Made by a program: the position numbers and the translations under genes. A stretch of DNA of 64,000 nucleotides, from positions 4,775,896-4,839,895 of the forward strand of contig OZ038320.1 in the NCBI GenBank assembly GCA_964035795.1, read 5' to 3'. How positions within the stretch are numbered: the stretch's first letter is position 1; every line of letters starts with the position of its first letter. This DNA is from Pterobdella sp. o SKG-2022 (taxonomy: Eukaryota; Annelida; Clitellata; Hirudinida; Piscicolidae). The notes below the pieces were generated by a model. The model was not told where the DNA came from. It saw only the letters and a list, made by a program, of their open reading frames with translations, and ran no database searches. Positions 1-12,790 of the stretch are shown here, one piece after another.

Positions 1-1616
1 ATATGAAAAATCAAAAATACAACTGCACTAATAATGAGTGTTCCTATTGACATTATCAGGAATTTTCGCCCATTATGAATTAAGTCATCAAAGGTATGCA
101 GCATTCGTATAGTTGACTGAAAGGAGAATTATTAATCTTATAGAATTTTTAAAAAAATTTAGATGGTTATTAAATAAAATTTATTACGCTCTCTTTTATA
201 AATAAAATTTTAAATTTTTTATCACAAATAAAACAAAGATAACAGAGCGTTTATTTAATTTTTCATTATAATATGCTTTGGCATGCTACGAACATCATCT
301 TCAGATAACTGCCTTCTGTAACTGTCTAAAAATGAAGTTCTCTTGAAGACGTGAAGTGAATCTAATAATAGCTTTGTGAAGTTTCGTTTGTATGAAATTT
401 GTGTTTGTTTCTTACAATTGTGTTTTTCATTTTATTCTACTTTACCATGGAGTTACTAAGTTTTAACATGAAAAACTATTATTCAATAGTTAGTTTTAAA
501 TTCAAAAATTAATTTTCTATCCAAATTTCCTCAACTATCATATTTTCCACCTAAATGGTTATGTTATTTTCACAATCTATCACAACAATCTAATGATAAA
601 TAGTATTTGCTTATTTAAATGCCCGTACCTTGTGACAAGTTTTAATTAAGAAATCAAAATGAGCATACTTCGCAATAAAATATAAACTCACTATATACAG
701 ACTTTTTTAATGGCTTTTAAAAGTTGTTTACTAATAGTTTTTATTGAAAAGTTGTAAACAGTACCTAGATAATATCACCATCCTCAAAAACACTTGACAG
801 CATGAAAACAGCAGATTAAAACCCTGAAAATTCTGCATTGAAGGCCGTTTCAATTGAGAACCATTGACAGGATTAGGGTAATATATACTTGAAAATGTTA
901 TATTGATTACGAAAAGCTTCGTATCCTAATAAACTACTAAGTGTTCTTAAATATTACTCATTTTATTGTGGCTTTTTAAAAAATCATTGGATAATGTAGT
1001 TTTTTATATTTATAGAAAAGTAGATAAATTTATATTAAGCTTATGCTTTAATGCTATTGTAATATTAAAGATTTTTTGATTGAGTATTCATTTGTAAACT
1101 TCAATATTTTATCCGAGCTTTTTGTGCTGTTTAACTTTTTGTGATTTTGTTCTAGTCTGATGATTTGCAACTAGTTTTAAAATCTAGGGTTTTTTGAAAT
1201 GCGTTTGAAGTGCAAAGATTTGTATATCACAATCCTACGTTTCCAAGTATGTTTGCTAGCCGTCTAGGTGCGAACAAGACTTTATGTTTTATTAATTCAA
1301 AAAAATTCATAAAAACTTGCTATCACAGTAGAGTCGAACAATATGAAATAATACATAAGTGGTTTAAAAGCATCGTTTTTTAGCCACTTTTAGGTGGAAG
1401 AAGTGAATAGCTCTTGGTAGACGTGTGGTAAAAGTTCAAACAATAAAAGTTATACACAAAATATGTTTGGTTTTGCAGTATAAAACATGCAAAGAAAAAG
1501 TTTTATACCAAAATTTTAAGAATCAAAGAATAGTTTTCACCGATTGATTTGCACAGTACAAAATAAAATGAGAAACAATCTACACCGAAAAATTTTTTAT
1601 AAATGCTTAAACACTA
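1..1616. other. 3' flank of the first ADAM gene, no gene seen
   Basis: AT-rich sequence downstream of the ADAM stop codon at 1617. I see no open frame with family resemblance. A short stretch near 397-407 carries the same CAAACACAAA-type word, on the minus strand, that bounds the repeats at 4171 and 9521. Confidence 0.5.
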
Positions 1617-4600
1617 TTATGCAACAGAATCTTTACTTTTGAGTCTTTCTTTGATTTTCCCAAAAGTCGGATTGTTATTCAACTCAGTTAGATGCAGTTG
1701 TAACTGAGCATTCATGTTGAAAATAGGGGACTTGGAACCAGTTGGTGAGGGAAAATCACGCCTCAGTTCCAGCTTGTTAGGTCTTGAGATATTAGTTGAA
1801 CCAGCTGAAAAATATTTGGGTGTTTGAACGCTACCAGAACTATAAGAAGCTTCACTTTCAAAACCATACTGATTTATTTTTTCAAATGGTTGAATAGAGC
1901 TGTTGATAAATTCATATTCCGTTTGAATTGTTGGTTTCAAAGAGGCATCAGGCACAGGTGGCTTGAAAGATTCTATTGGCCACATGCTATCTCTGGAGGC
2001 TAAAATCAGTTTTGGGGGTCCCTGGTCTTTAAAAGCTTCTACTAGACTAGGTGGGAATGATGATTGAGGTGTTGTGAGGTTTGCGTTAATGATCTCCAGA
2101 GCAGGAGAAGGTTGCTCATACGAGTATGTTCCGGTTCTGCCCACTTCTTGTTGGTTTGCGTATACTAATTGGTTTTCCTGTTCAAGACATATAATAAATT
2201 GATAAATCTTATAAACTCCAACAAACCAAAAATAAGCGGTGAAAATAAAGAAATGTCATGAAAAAAAATGAAGTGCTAACGCCTGGCATGGTGACGTAGG
2301 AGTGATCTTCTTCAAAGCCATGATTACTAAGCCGTTTTATGTCGTCTCGTTTCCCATTTTCTCTCATTTTTACATTCGCCGCTACCACTTTGTCTTTTTT
2401 ATTTCTTTCAAGATTTTTAGTGAGTTTTTTAATTAAATAAGAATAGGTCATGAATATAGTGAAAGAAGCGGTTATATTAAATATGATTTTGTTTCAAAAG
2501 TTGATCAAAAACTTTCAGACCGTCAAAGAATTAGAAATAACTAAATCCCTAAAAATCATGAAAACTTACTCAAAGAAGGATTTGATATGTCTTTTATGAG
2601 TGGAGTCATAGATGATAAAGGCAACGATAAGCAAAATTAGAGGGATGATAATCAAGGCGATGTATTTTGGTTCATATTTTCTCGAATCTTGGAGAGTTAT
2701 TTAAATTTTAATCACAAAATAAAGCTTCACTATTATAAGAAAAACAAACATGACTACAATACCTTAAAAAAAATTTTTTCGAAGGATTTATTTATACAAC
2801 TTTTTTGAGACATCTTAATGTACTTATAAGCAATATCTAACGTTGCTAACGTATGGTAAGGCTATACTTACCTAAAAATTTCAGCTATTTTTGCTCAATA
2901 AATGTACTAAATTTTTCCCATAAATTGATGTTGAAGACTGTTGACATAAATTTATACAAATAAATAACTGTTTGAAATAATAAATTCATTTTATATTCAA
3001 AATGCATCGATTAAAGTAAATAATACCAATACTAACTATTAAACCCATCAAAAGACGTGATGTTTGGAGGCTGTGTTGGCATTCTGGTTGCACCTTATAG
3101 GAAAAACTAACGTGACTACAATAGCTTAGAAAAACTATTTCAAAGGATTTATTTATATCAATAAATAACTTTTGGAAAAATCTTTTTTTACCTTAATGTT
3201 TAATTATGGTTTCATTTATGAGAAGCAACACATATAAACACGATAAAAATAATAAATTGAGTTTATATTCAAATTGCATTGATTGAAATAAATAATACCA
3301 ATACTAACTATTAAAACCACCAGAAGACGTGATGTCTGGAAGCTGTATTGGTATTTTGGTTGCACTTGAACTTGGATATGAACCTGGAGTCATCCACGTC
3401 GCTGTGGTAGTTTTTCCTGCAGGTGTTCTGGGTGTGACTTCTGATAAATCTTCGCATGACGCTCCTTCATAGTTCACATTACAGTGGCATTTGCCGTCAC
3501 TTCCACATTGCTGGAGTGTCATATTATTTTGATTGGTGTTATTTTGATCATATTATCATATTATTTTTAGTATTATTTGGATTATTTTTTAGATTATTAT
3601 ATTTATTATTATTTTGAACATTGTTTCGATTATCATTGTTATTATTTTTTATCTTTTTTTATTATTCATAATTACTATTATTTTATTTAACATTTATTAT
3701 TATTTTTTATTATAAATATTTTTACTATTAAATTTATTTCTACCTTAGAAAAATTCTGTTATTAAATATTTTTGATTTTAAAATTTTTTTTTATTACATT
3801 TTTAACAGTTATTTTTCTATCATAAAATTTTTCTTCGTTGAATGTTTCTTATTTAATATTTTTGATCAGTTGAATTTCTATCAAATAATTTATCCCTGAT
3901 TAAATTTTTAAAATTTCTTTCTTTATATTACTCTAAACAACTGGTGATCTCACAGTAAATCAAAAAAGCTTTGTGAAACCTATAAGCCATTGTATTTTTT
4001 TTTATCAAATTTTTACTATATTTCATTACTGTCGATTATGCTTTTTTCAAAGCTTAGTTTGATTAAAAGATACATTAAAAGTAATATTTTTAAAATTAAG
4101 CTTAACTTAAATGTAACACAACACTCTCAATAGATGAAGCCTAATAGCCTGAATCTAAAAGTAAAGACAACAAACACAAAGTATTTATTTAATGACACGA
4201 AGCTTTTTGTAAGGCTAGCTTACAGCATCAAGTGATAATCAAAGTTAGTTATTTCAACCTATCTATACTAGTTACTATTATTAATGTATAGTTTGAGACA
4301 AAGAGTAGGGATAAATTTCTAGAATTTCTATTGGTAAATTATGACTTGACTTTAAAATGAAGAGAATAAAGTCTAAGTTCTCCTATTCTGGCTACCCCTT
4401 AAGATTCATGATGTATCAGTTTAAAAAGTTTTCAGTGCCTAGAAAGGAGCTTTTGATTCCACAAGGATTTTTCGAGGAAAGATCTAATGTACTTATTAAG
4501 ATCCCTTTTTGCCCAAAAAATAAAAGCGCGTTCATAAAACTTTTGGACAAAGTTGAGTCATTTACGAATCACAGCATTAAGATTTCGTATTCTTGGCTCA

Positions 4601-7600
4601 CCACCAAAATCCGTACTCTCTTTACGATTAAAGATAAGCTGACACATCATCACCATATTATCTACAAAAGGGAATGTTCACGCAAGAAAACGTATATTGG
4701 TGAAACTCTGAGAAACTCCGGTATCAGATGGGTGGAGCATGAATCGGACAAGGGTAGTTCCAAACCCGCCAAACATTTCAAGGCGAATCCTAACCACTTG
4801 GAGCATCCTGGACAGAGCCTCCACCAATGCTAGGAAAAGGAAGATCTTAGAAGCTTACTACATCAAAGCACAGTGACCCACGTTAAATGATCAATTAAAC
4901 ATAAAGTCGCTTACTTTGTTTCGATTTGCTTTAACTTAACAGCTGAGTAATTATAAGCTTAGTTAATTCTCTTTTCATGTCGTAATTAACAATAGAAATA
5001 CTGGCAATTAATCCCTACTCTTTTATTTCAAGCTATACATTAATAATAGTAACTAGTATAAATAGGTTGAAATATTTTAACTTTGATTATCACTTTTACT
5101 AAAAGCTTCGTGTCATTTAATAAATACTTTGTGTTTGTTTTCCTTACTCTCAATAGAGTCTGTATAAAGACCTTTTAAAATTCACTCATGATTACAAAAA
5201 ACTTTTTACTATATACTAAATCTTAATTCAACTTCAAACTAATTCATAAACGCCTCATTAACTTGACTGATGACATGTAGATGAATTTTTCTATATTTAA
5301 ATCTCAATCTGATGCATTCCATACCCCATTGATGCATCTTTCACATCGGAAAGTACTCTGAATACTGTAAGCAGACAAACAATTCTTGTTATAGCACATC
5401 TGTAAAGTATTTGAATAAATTATTTAATTGATGCGCAGTTTTGTTTAATTTTATTGTTTTTTTTTACTCAAACTAGTTCGGATGATGTTATTAAAAACAA
5501 TCTTCAAAACCAATCAAATTAATTTTCATTAATCTTACAAACGACCAATAAAAAGTTGAAAACGACCCTTGAACAACTGTTTTAGACCAAACCTCACCTT
5601 ATCTTGCCCACATGGGGACCCATTAGGAACGTAGCTGGGATCTTGAACATCGTCACCAACGTCGAATATTATATTCATGCAGTTATTGTTATTATATGAC
5701 TTTTGGGAAATTGCTTTATAGTTGTAATTCTTTACTAGTTGGCTCGGCAAAGCATCGCATTGTAAAACTCCACATAATTTTTTACTGCCAATTTGTAAGA
5801 AGATTTTTTTTATTATTAAGGTTGGATTTGAGAGAGTGTTTTATTAGTTTAAAATTAAATTAAGTTTTAAAAAAAATTATATATAAATAGGTTTACGTTT
5901 CTCAAAAAACCATAATTATTCATATAGTTCTAGAAAACAGTGTAATATAATCAAAGCTGTTTCATTAAATTCAATGAAATGAAATAGATAAAACTTCAAT
6001 AAAGTAAATTAAAACATATTCAAAAATAAGATTATAAAAACTATTTTAAAATATGCTTCAAATTTGATAACAAAGTTTGTCACCTTTCGGTACAGCCAGT
6101 GAATTCCATAGTGAGAGACCTGTTGAACTGAAAACTTCTACTACAAAAACCATGAGCTGATCCAACCTTGTTAAACTCATAACAATTAATATGGCTCTCT
6201 TTAGCGTTTGGTCCATACAAGGTTTTACATTGGTTATCTTTATTTTGGCAGATTCCATCGAAGCAGTAACCTTCTTTCTAGAAAAAATTAATTTATAATT
6301 GAATAATAACAAAAAAAAAATATAAATTATTCAATATTAAAAATTGAAAAATATATAAATTTTCAAAACAATGAAGAATAATTGTATAAGTTCTTCTGCA
6401 AACGCGAATACATCATTTCAAAAACTTAATAAATTCTCACATTGTTTTCATTGCATGGAATGCCTTTTTGTGCGGTTACATCAAATGGGCACAAAAAATT
6501 CTGACCATCGCATCTCTCTTCAATATCACATTGAGACGAGGCTTGTCTACAAACCGTGTTTTGAGCTTTCAAACTACATGTATCCACATCACAACACTTT
6601 CCCTGGGCACAACTGGCTTTAGTAGTCAGCTTACAGTCCACGCAGCACGCTTTATTGCATATCTGAGATGACGGTGTTCGTGGGTTTGTGGCGGTATTTT
6701 TTCTGGTTGTTTGAATCCTTATAATTAAAATGACCAATTTTTATTAAAAAAACCAGTGTTTTGGTTGTTTTTTTAGTTATATTTGCTACATTGTTTCATG
6801 TTAATATATTTTGCAATAGGTATAAGGATTTGTAAAAATTTTCAAATTATAGTTAATAGTTTTTTAATTCCTATAATAACTGTTTCAAAATATACTTTTT
6901 TAGAATTATATTAATGAATGACAAAATTGAATTTGTCGAAAATTTTAGTTTTTGTTTGAAAAATAAGTGTATCTAGAAATTTTTTCATTATATGAAAAAA
7001 ATTCTAAAAAAACTGTTTCAAGACAAATTTTCATTGGCAATCAGGCAATTCCATAGCGGCTTAGCGCATAAGATAATCTTTCACCTACTATAATTAATGA
7101 TACAAAAATAACCAACATCTGAAGGTAGTCTACCACAATCACAATCTTCTCCATTTTCTAGAATACCATTGTTACAGACAGATAAGTATTGATCTAAGGG
7201 ACGAGGTATGTTATGTAGGCAAATATCAAAGCCAGTGCTTCTTAAGTCGCTCAACTTCTGTTTTGAGCACGAAGAAAAAAATACTCCCGAGTTTACAGTT
7301 CTGTTGTTTTGGTGAAGTTTATATGAAATAGTTTATTTCGAATGATTTTGTTATATTTTTTAATGGTTTAAACTACCATAATCGACTTTATTTATAATAA
7401 TAGTCTGCTCACTTACTAACTATAGGTTGACTTACTTATTAACTGCTCTACTTACTTTAACTTCTAGCTTTCTTACCTAGTGTCTCTCAACAAAACAAAC
7501 ATAAAGACTTACGACGCGTGCCTGTTCATGATGCAGCCTACAGTAGTGCTTTCACATTCACAACTTTGATCGTCGTGCAGCATTCCAAGGTTGTGGCCAA

Positions 7601-10600
7601 TCTCGTGAGCCAAAATTGCTCCGCTAACATCGTTACGATTTTTTATGCCCTGTCAAAAAATGTGGGTGTCTGAAGGCTAGATGAAGGTTTGTGGTGGTAG
7701 CTGCAACGCTTTTATGGCGATAATGTTGGTAGTGATAATAATGTTGGTTGGGATAATAATGTTGGTTGGGGTGAGTGGTTATGCTGGTAGTTTTAATAAT
7801 TATACGGTGGTTTTTATTAAGAGGATGGTCAGTATTATGGTAGTCTTGACGAAAATTAGGTATTAGAGGGAAATCAAAATGAAGTTGTGAAGAAGTGCTT
7901 CAATAAAATCCTTTTTATTTTGATCTCTTTTAAAAATTTGAGAAACTCGGCGTTTTTTTGTATACTTATAATAAATTACATAATCAAAATTTTTATTCAA
8001 TTAAATGATAATAAATAAAAATTAATAGTAAACTCAACTACTTGAATTTTCAGTCATAATTTCTTTATTTAGTTAGATTTTAGACCATTAGATGACCCAT
8101 TACTGCGGTTTTTAAAACGCAATCGACAGGTTTCAAGAGACGCAACTGAATGTGAAAATGTTACTAACCATCAATATACCTCCAGAGTAAATTGTTGAGC
8201 ACATGGTACCGAGACGAGCCAAGCCTAGCACACTCTCATTAAACGAAATGCCACTTAAAACAATATCAAATCTATTATCCATTAATAATAAATGAATAAT
8301 AATCATTCGAGCTATAAAAATAATATAAATACACCCACCTTATTAAGTAAGCATTATCATTATACGTGGGGATGTTGTTGAAGCGATAAACGTAGAAGTT
8401 ATCCAAAGTTTCTCCGCTAACAGCTGAAACTTGAATCTTGTCTTCATCCACCCACACTTCAGCGCCCACCAATATGACGTGGATTTTTGTGGTCTCATAA
8501 AGCTGTGATAATGGTGGGAGTTTTACTTGCTATACAGTAATGAGATGTAATTATAAAGCGCTTCTTCGTATAGTAGGAAGCACTTGCTAGAAATTTAATG
8601 TAGCAAAAACACACTGTGGAACAGGTGCTTATTGTCGGCCTACACGAGATCGAAACCGGAAATTTTAGCCGATTGGTCTAATGCTTTAAGAAAAAATATG
8701 TCGATCATTTGACCGCATTTATCTGGGGTTTCAGTCGCGCAATTGATTGGTTCCACAGGGCGCTACTCCATGTGGACTATTCATTATCGAGCCCACGCGG
8801 GATCAAGCCCGGCATTTTTAGATAATTAGTTTAATGCTCAACCATTGAGCTATAGGGGCCGACAATGCTTTACAGATCGACAAATAAGGATTATGAGTAT
8901 ATTAATAGCCCTGTTAATGATGATTTAAGCCAGAGTCATTGAAAATTCAATTGATGTTTGTGTTAGTATTAGTATAAAAACCAACCAAGTTTGCGTTGTT
9001 GGCTATTTCTTTAGTGTTGCCAAAAACTTTGTTGTGGTCTTTGTCATTGGCAAGGTACTATGGATAAAATATGAAATATTTAAATTTTTTGAATTTTATT
9101 GAATAGAGCTTTCTATCACGTAACAAACATTTTTCTATTATTGAAAGGTATTTTAGAAATTTCAAAAGTTTGATTAAAATTCTGGCTTAACTTGATTGGA
9201 GAGAAATTAAAAAATTTTAATACGAAACAGATTTAAATTTTTTTTCCATGAAATTCAATAGAATGAATATAAAAATCTAATATAGGTATTTGCAAACAAA
9301 TTAGCCAAATAAAATTTCGTGTGAATAGCTGTAAAAAAACAGGGAAAGTACATGAGCAAAAACAACTTGCTATAAATACAATAGAATATCGAAATTGAAT
9401 AAAAACATAATATAAAAAATGAACGTAATAGCTGTAAGGTATTATTATTTAAAGAAGCTCTTTTCTTTTTCAAAGTAATTCTTATAAACGATAAAACTAG
9501 TCAATAATATTCAATAAACTCAAACACAAAGATTTTGTAAGCATAACTTAAATTACCAAGTACTCACGAATGGCAAAAAGTACTAATAAATGACAAAATA
9601 TGATATTTAGTTGAGTATGATCCCTTGAAAATGTCAGTTTGTTTAAGAAAAGTATTGTGAAGTTTTATTTGATGAATACTTCGTGTTTGTTCATCATAAA
9701 ATATTTTAAAAGTCCTCACGATAGCTTTGTCATTGACGATGTATAACTCAATCACCAATCTGTCTTCCAGGCCTCCTTTTTGGATGCTTCTTTTCTTCTG
9801 GAAGTGTTTTAAATTCCAAATAAAGGATTGTAAACATTATATATATATGAGTTAAGTTGGCAAAATAACTTTTAATTTATGCCACTATAATCACATAAGT
9901 GATTTTTTTTTGTTGTCTCTCCCATTCAATGTTTAGTTCTACTCTATTAAGCTCTCATATATACTTACCCTTCTACTGCTAGAGCTGTCCAAGACGCTTC
10001 GTTTCAATGAAGAAATGCCTGTGAAGTTCACATAGTTTTAATGGTTGCTATAACAAAGTTGTTTATAAAAACTTTGTTATATTTTGTATTATATATTCGA
10101 AAGATGAAAATAATCATACTTTATTTTATTGATATTTTTTATCAAATATAAATATAATTTTTCATGATAGCTTTTTATTATTATTAAATATTTTATAGCG
10201 CACAATTTACAAAAAAACTTGATTCAGAGGCGCTGTTATATGTTAAAACAAGCTTCCAAACAGTGGGAATCCCATCATATAGTTTCAATTTTAGACTCTT
10301 CGTCTCAAAAGTGTTTTGGAACATTTTGAATAGAAATATAATTTTTAAAATAGTCTCACCATCATACCACAAAGCTATCTTGTTATTGCTTTCTTTAGTG
10401 ATTTTGAATGTATTGTTGGGAGTGGTTGTGATATGAAAAGTGTCGTTTCTCACCCTAATGAATCCTCTGAAAACAAGTTTATACGTATTTTGAATAAGTT
10501 AAAGTGTTTTTCTAATGAATTAATATGTTTTTGAACTATTTTTCATCTTTTCTAATGAATTAATGTTTTTGAATGAATTTATGTTTGTGAACAAACCTAT

Positions 10601-12790
10601 ATTTTAAATACAGAAAATTTTTTTTCTTTAAAAGAATAATGTCAATTTTAATTGTTTTCTAATTTTTTTATCTTTCCCAATAATCCGGGTACAAACGCAT
10701 CTCAAACTTCAACCCATCCTTTCACCCGCACCAACCTCAAAACATCACAAGTGCTAAAAGCAGCTGAGGATTCTTCTTCGTTCCTTACTGAGCCCACGTA
10801 GTAGCATGAGTTTTTGCTCTACAAAAAGAAAAAAGAATAAAAATTCTTTTCATTATAAAAAGTTTTTTTTACTTCGATTCATCTAAGGATTTTATTGAAT
10901 TTATTAAACCAAAAAACAGCTATATATTTCGATAAGCTTAGCCTTATCATATATTTTTTATTATTAACCTTTTTTTTGAAAAAATGAAATGTTTGAAAAG
11001 TTATTTTTACTATTCTCATGAATAATACTTTTTTAAATTTTCAAAAACATTCAATTTTTAAACTTCAACCAAGCTTTTCCACCATAGCAAATAGTTAACT
11101 AGCTTCATTGTAGCATTGGCATTTAGCGCTCTACAAAGATTCATAAACAATATAAAACCACCCCAAACAGTGTATATAACGTTTTCATCAATAGATATCA
11201 TTACTATCAATATAACACAAGATAATAAAACAGTCTAACCTAATGGGAAATACAAAAGCTTACCATATCATTCTTCACTTCAACTGACCCATTCTTCGTG
11301 ACCACCTTCTCTACATATGTTGCTGCGAAGAGCATTCTGGGATGTTGAATATATAAAAAGCTTGTGCTTGTGGTTTTTTGTTTGAAGTAACTAATGGGTG
11401 ATGAGATTTTATTAATGATTTTAATAGCATACAATGATATAAACTAATAATGTTAAGAGATTTTGAATATTTTCTATTAAAGCTTTTTGTTATAAATGTA
11501 ACATTTTCAAGTATACGTTAAAATGTCCATAAAACGAAAAAATAACGAAATGCTTTGTACTTTAGATACAAACTATAACAATTTAAAAAGCTTTCCATTT
11601 TACCTTGGCTTGAAAAAATTCTATAGAAGGTAATATAACTTTTTAGAGACAGCTCAATGTATTAAAGAATGTAAATACTATATAATATAAAACGGTATAT
11701 TGTATGCGAATTGAAATAAAAAGTTAAAAGATAATATGGTACTAAAATAATATAATAGAAAAAATATTTTCACATGGTTTGAAGATTCTAAACAAATTTG
11801 AATACCGTATCATGATATTAAGATTTTAAACAAACCCTTTGATAACTAAGAATCCATTTTGAATTTTGTATTATTAACATTATTCTATAAATTTAATGAA
11901 CATCATGTTTTTAGGGCTGTAAGAAAGTTAAATCCAACATAAATATTCATTATCAGTAATATTCGTCTCAACCAAGTAGGCTAATTAACTTTTTATCATT
12001 ATAACTATCAAAGTTTCAGCTCATAAAATTAAATGGTCAGCATTAAAGAACACGATAAAATTCAAGTTTTCTTGTGTTTTCAGTGTATAATTAGTTTACA
12101 AATTAACGTTTAAAAGTTAATTATTCATTGAATATTGATATAAGCTTTCCGCCCATCTCTACTAACGTGTTGACATGTAGATCGACATGAAATGAGACAT
12201 TTTCATATTTGACCAAAAGGACCAGTGTTGTGGGGTGGTCTCTCTATGAAGTTAAATAACATCATATATATATCTTTCAGTCTTTTATTTTATTTTTTTT
12301 TTTTTCATTTTTTTTATTTTTAATAAGTTTGACTTTTTCAAAGTTGATATATATTTATTCTTTGTTTCCATTAAAATGGCGTAGTTCCAAAATAAAGAGT
12401 ATTTTAATTTACTATGAATTTCAATCTGTATATTCTTAATGAGGAAGTTCCACGTAATTGAGTTTTATGAAAAAATTTATACCAAAAATTGTCAGAGATT
12501 TATATCGAAAAATAGCTTCATATTATTAGAAAAACTAATTTAATAGATATTACCATATAATTAAAATTATCATATAATGAAGTATCATTATAGACTGTAT
12601 TATGCCTATAGTGGCATTTTGGTGAGTATTCTCAAATTATAATGAATTTTCAGTTACAATAATCTCTCACTTTATTCAAGGCTCTAACAGCACTCCTGCC
12701 ATTAGTTACAGTTATGGTGTATTTACAATTGGCTTCAATTGAAAGTAACAAACAAACAAAGATCAATTTTTGTATAAAAGCTAAAATCAT
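1617..12790 (-). CDS. ADAM-family membrane metalloprotease, active-site intact, 20 exons, 951 aa
   Basis: Exons (5' to 3'): 12790-12671, 12243-12167, 11336-11264, 10818-10736, 10466-10360, 10018-9969, 9797-9720, 9057-8986, 8502-8339, 8271-8169, 7649-7513, 7300-7117, 6662-6441, 6277-6084, 5784-5598, 5399-5325, 3510-3384, 2687-2570, 2404-2281, 2177-1617. All splice sites are GT-AG and all phases agree (2,856 nt). Residues 1-20 are a signal peptide. The prodomain runs to a furin-type RRKKR at about 169-173. The metalloprotease has the full zinc motif [13 protein letters not shown] at about 324-336, so it should be an active ectodomain sheddase. Disintegrin (to about 490), cysteine-rich (to about 640) and one EGF-like unit follow, then the membrane segment [18 protein letters not shown] and a 240-residue cytoplasmic tail with Pro-rich, SH3-type sites. 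The orthologous ADAM number cannot be assigned by eye. The start ATG is chosen because it opens the signal peptide; an upstream exon cannot be excluded. Confidence 0.9.
2737..3369. repeat. Diverged tandem duplication in the ADAM EGF/TM intron
   Basis: Unit 2737-3097 and unit 3098-3369 share both ends: a GACTACAAT-centred block (2739-2800 and 3099-3160) and a block over 3000-3097 and 3272-3369. The second unit is about 90 bp shorter inside. The duplicated part includes the reading-frame extension that follows the donor of the EGF exon, ending in a stop codon. Differences between copies are mostly amino-acid changing, so this part looks non-coding in at least one copy. Confidence 0.75.
4123..5157 (+). 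mobile_element. Penelope-like element remnant with inverted terminal repeats
   Basis: A GIY-YIG reading frame (4357-4833) sits between two long inverted repeats, 4171-4346 and 4978-5138. These align over about 160-175 bp with a few gaps and both begin CAAACACAAAGTATTTATT when read inwards. The 12-bp direct repeat ACTCTCAATAGA at 4123-4134 and 5146-5157 flanks the element and looks like a target-site duplication. Penelope-like elements are known for terminal repeats in direct or inverted orientation and a GIY-YIG endonuclease. Here nearly all of the reverse transcriptase is missing. The copy lies in an intron of the first ADAM gene, on the opposite strand. Confidence 0.8.
4357..4833 (+). pseudogene. 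GIY-YIG endonuclease end of a Penelope-like reverse transcriptase
   Basis: A 158-residue open frame. The C-terminal third reads IIYKREC, then [17 protein letters not shown], the GIY-YIG nuclease signature with the spaced Arg and His of Penelope elements. The N-terminal part resembles the segment between the reverse transcriptase and the nuclease. Since the catalytic reverse transcriptase is absent, this is a 5'-deleted copy and not a working element. No in-frame stop occurs, so the insertion may be fairly young. Confidence 0.75.
8631..8866. mobile_element. 236-bp MITE/SINE-like element with tRNA-like sequence and 10-bp inverted ends
   Basis: The ends are perfect inverted repeats, ATTGTCGGCC (8631-8640) and GGCCGACAAT (8857-8866), flanked on both sides by GCTT (8627-8630 and 8867-8870). 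On the minus strand 8860-8788 is 73 nt long with tRNA layout: D-arm-like GCTC...GAGC, anticodon loop CTAATTA (AAT, isoleucine-like) and a T-loop-like CTTGATC. The acceptor and T stems carry mismatches, so a working tRNA is unlikely. A second, half-length relative of the same tRNA-like 3' half lies at 8634-8685. The element is in an intron of the first ADAM gene. Confidence 0.6.
9521..9689. repeat. Short element bounded by inverted CAAACACRAAG
   Basis: The two ends are CAAACACAAAG at 9521-9531 and its inverted form CTTCGTGTTTG at 9679-9689. The same word begins both arms of the Penelope-like element at 4171 and 5138. It may be a solo terminal repeat or a deleted relative. It sits in an intron of the first ADAM gene. 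Confidence 0.4.
11479..11530. repeat. Member of the AAGCTTTTTGTT...GTAACATTTTCAAGTA repeat family
   Basis: Shares AAAGCTTTTTGTT and GTAACATTTTCAAGTA with 41235-41285, and more loosely with the palindrome at 32910-33003. It lies in the intron between exons 2 and 3 of the first ADAM gene. Confidence 0.4.

Noticed and set aside
8788..8860. Functional tRNA-Ile gene on the minus strand
   Set aside because: Length and loops fit, but there are mismatches in the acceptor and T stems and a degenerate half copy beside it; a tRNA-derived repeat is more likely.
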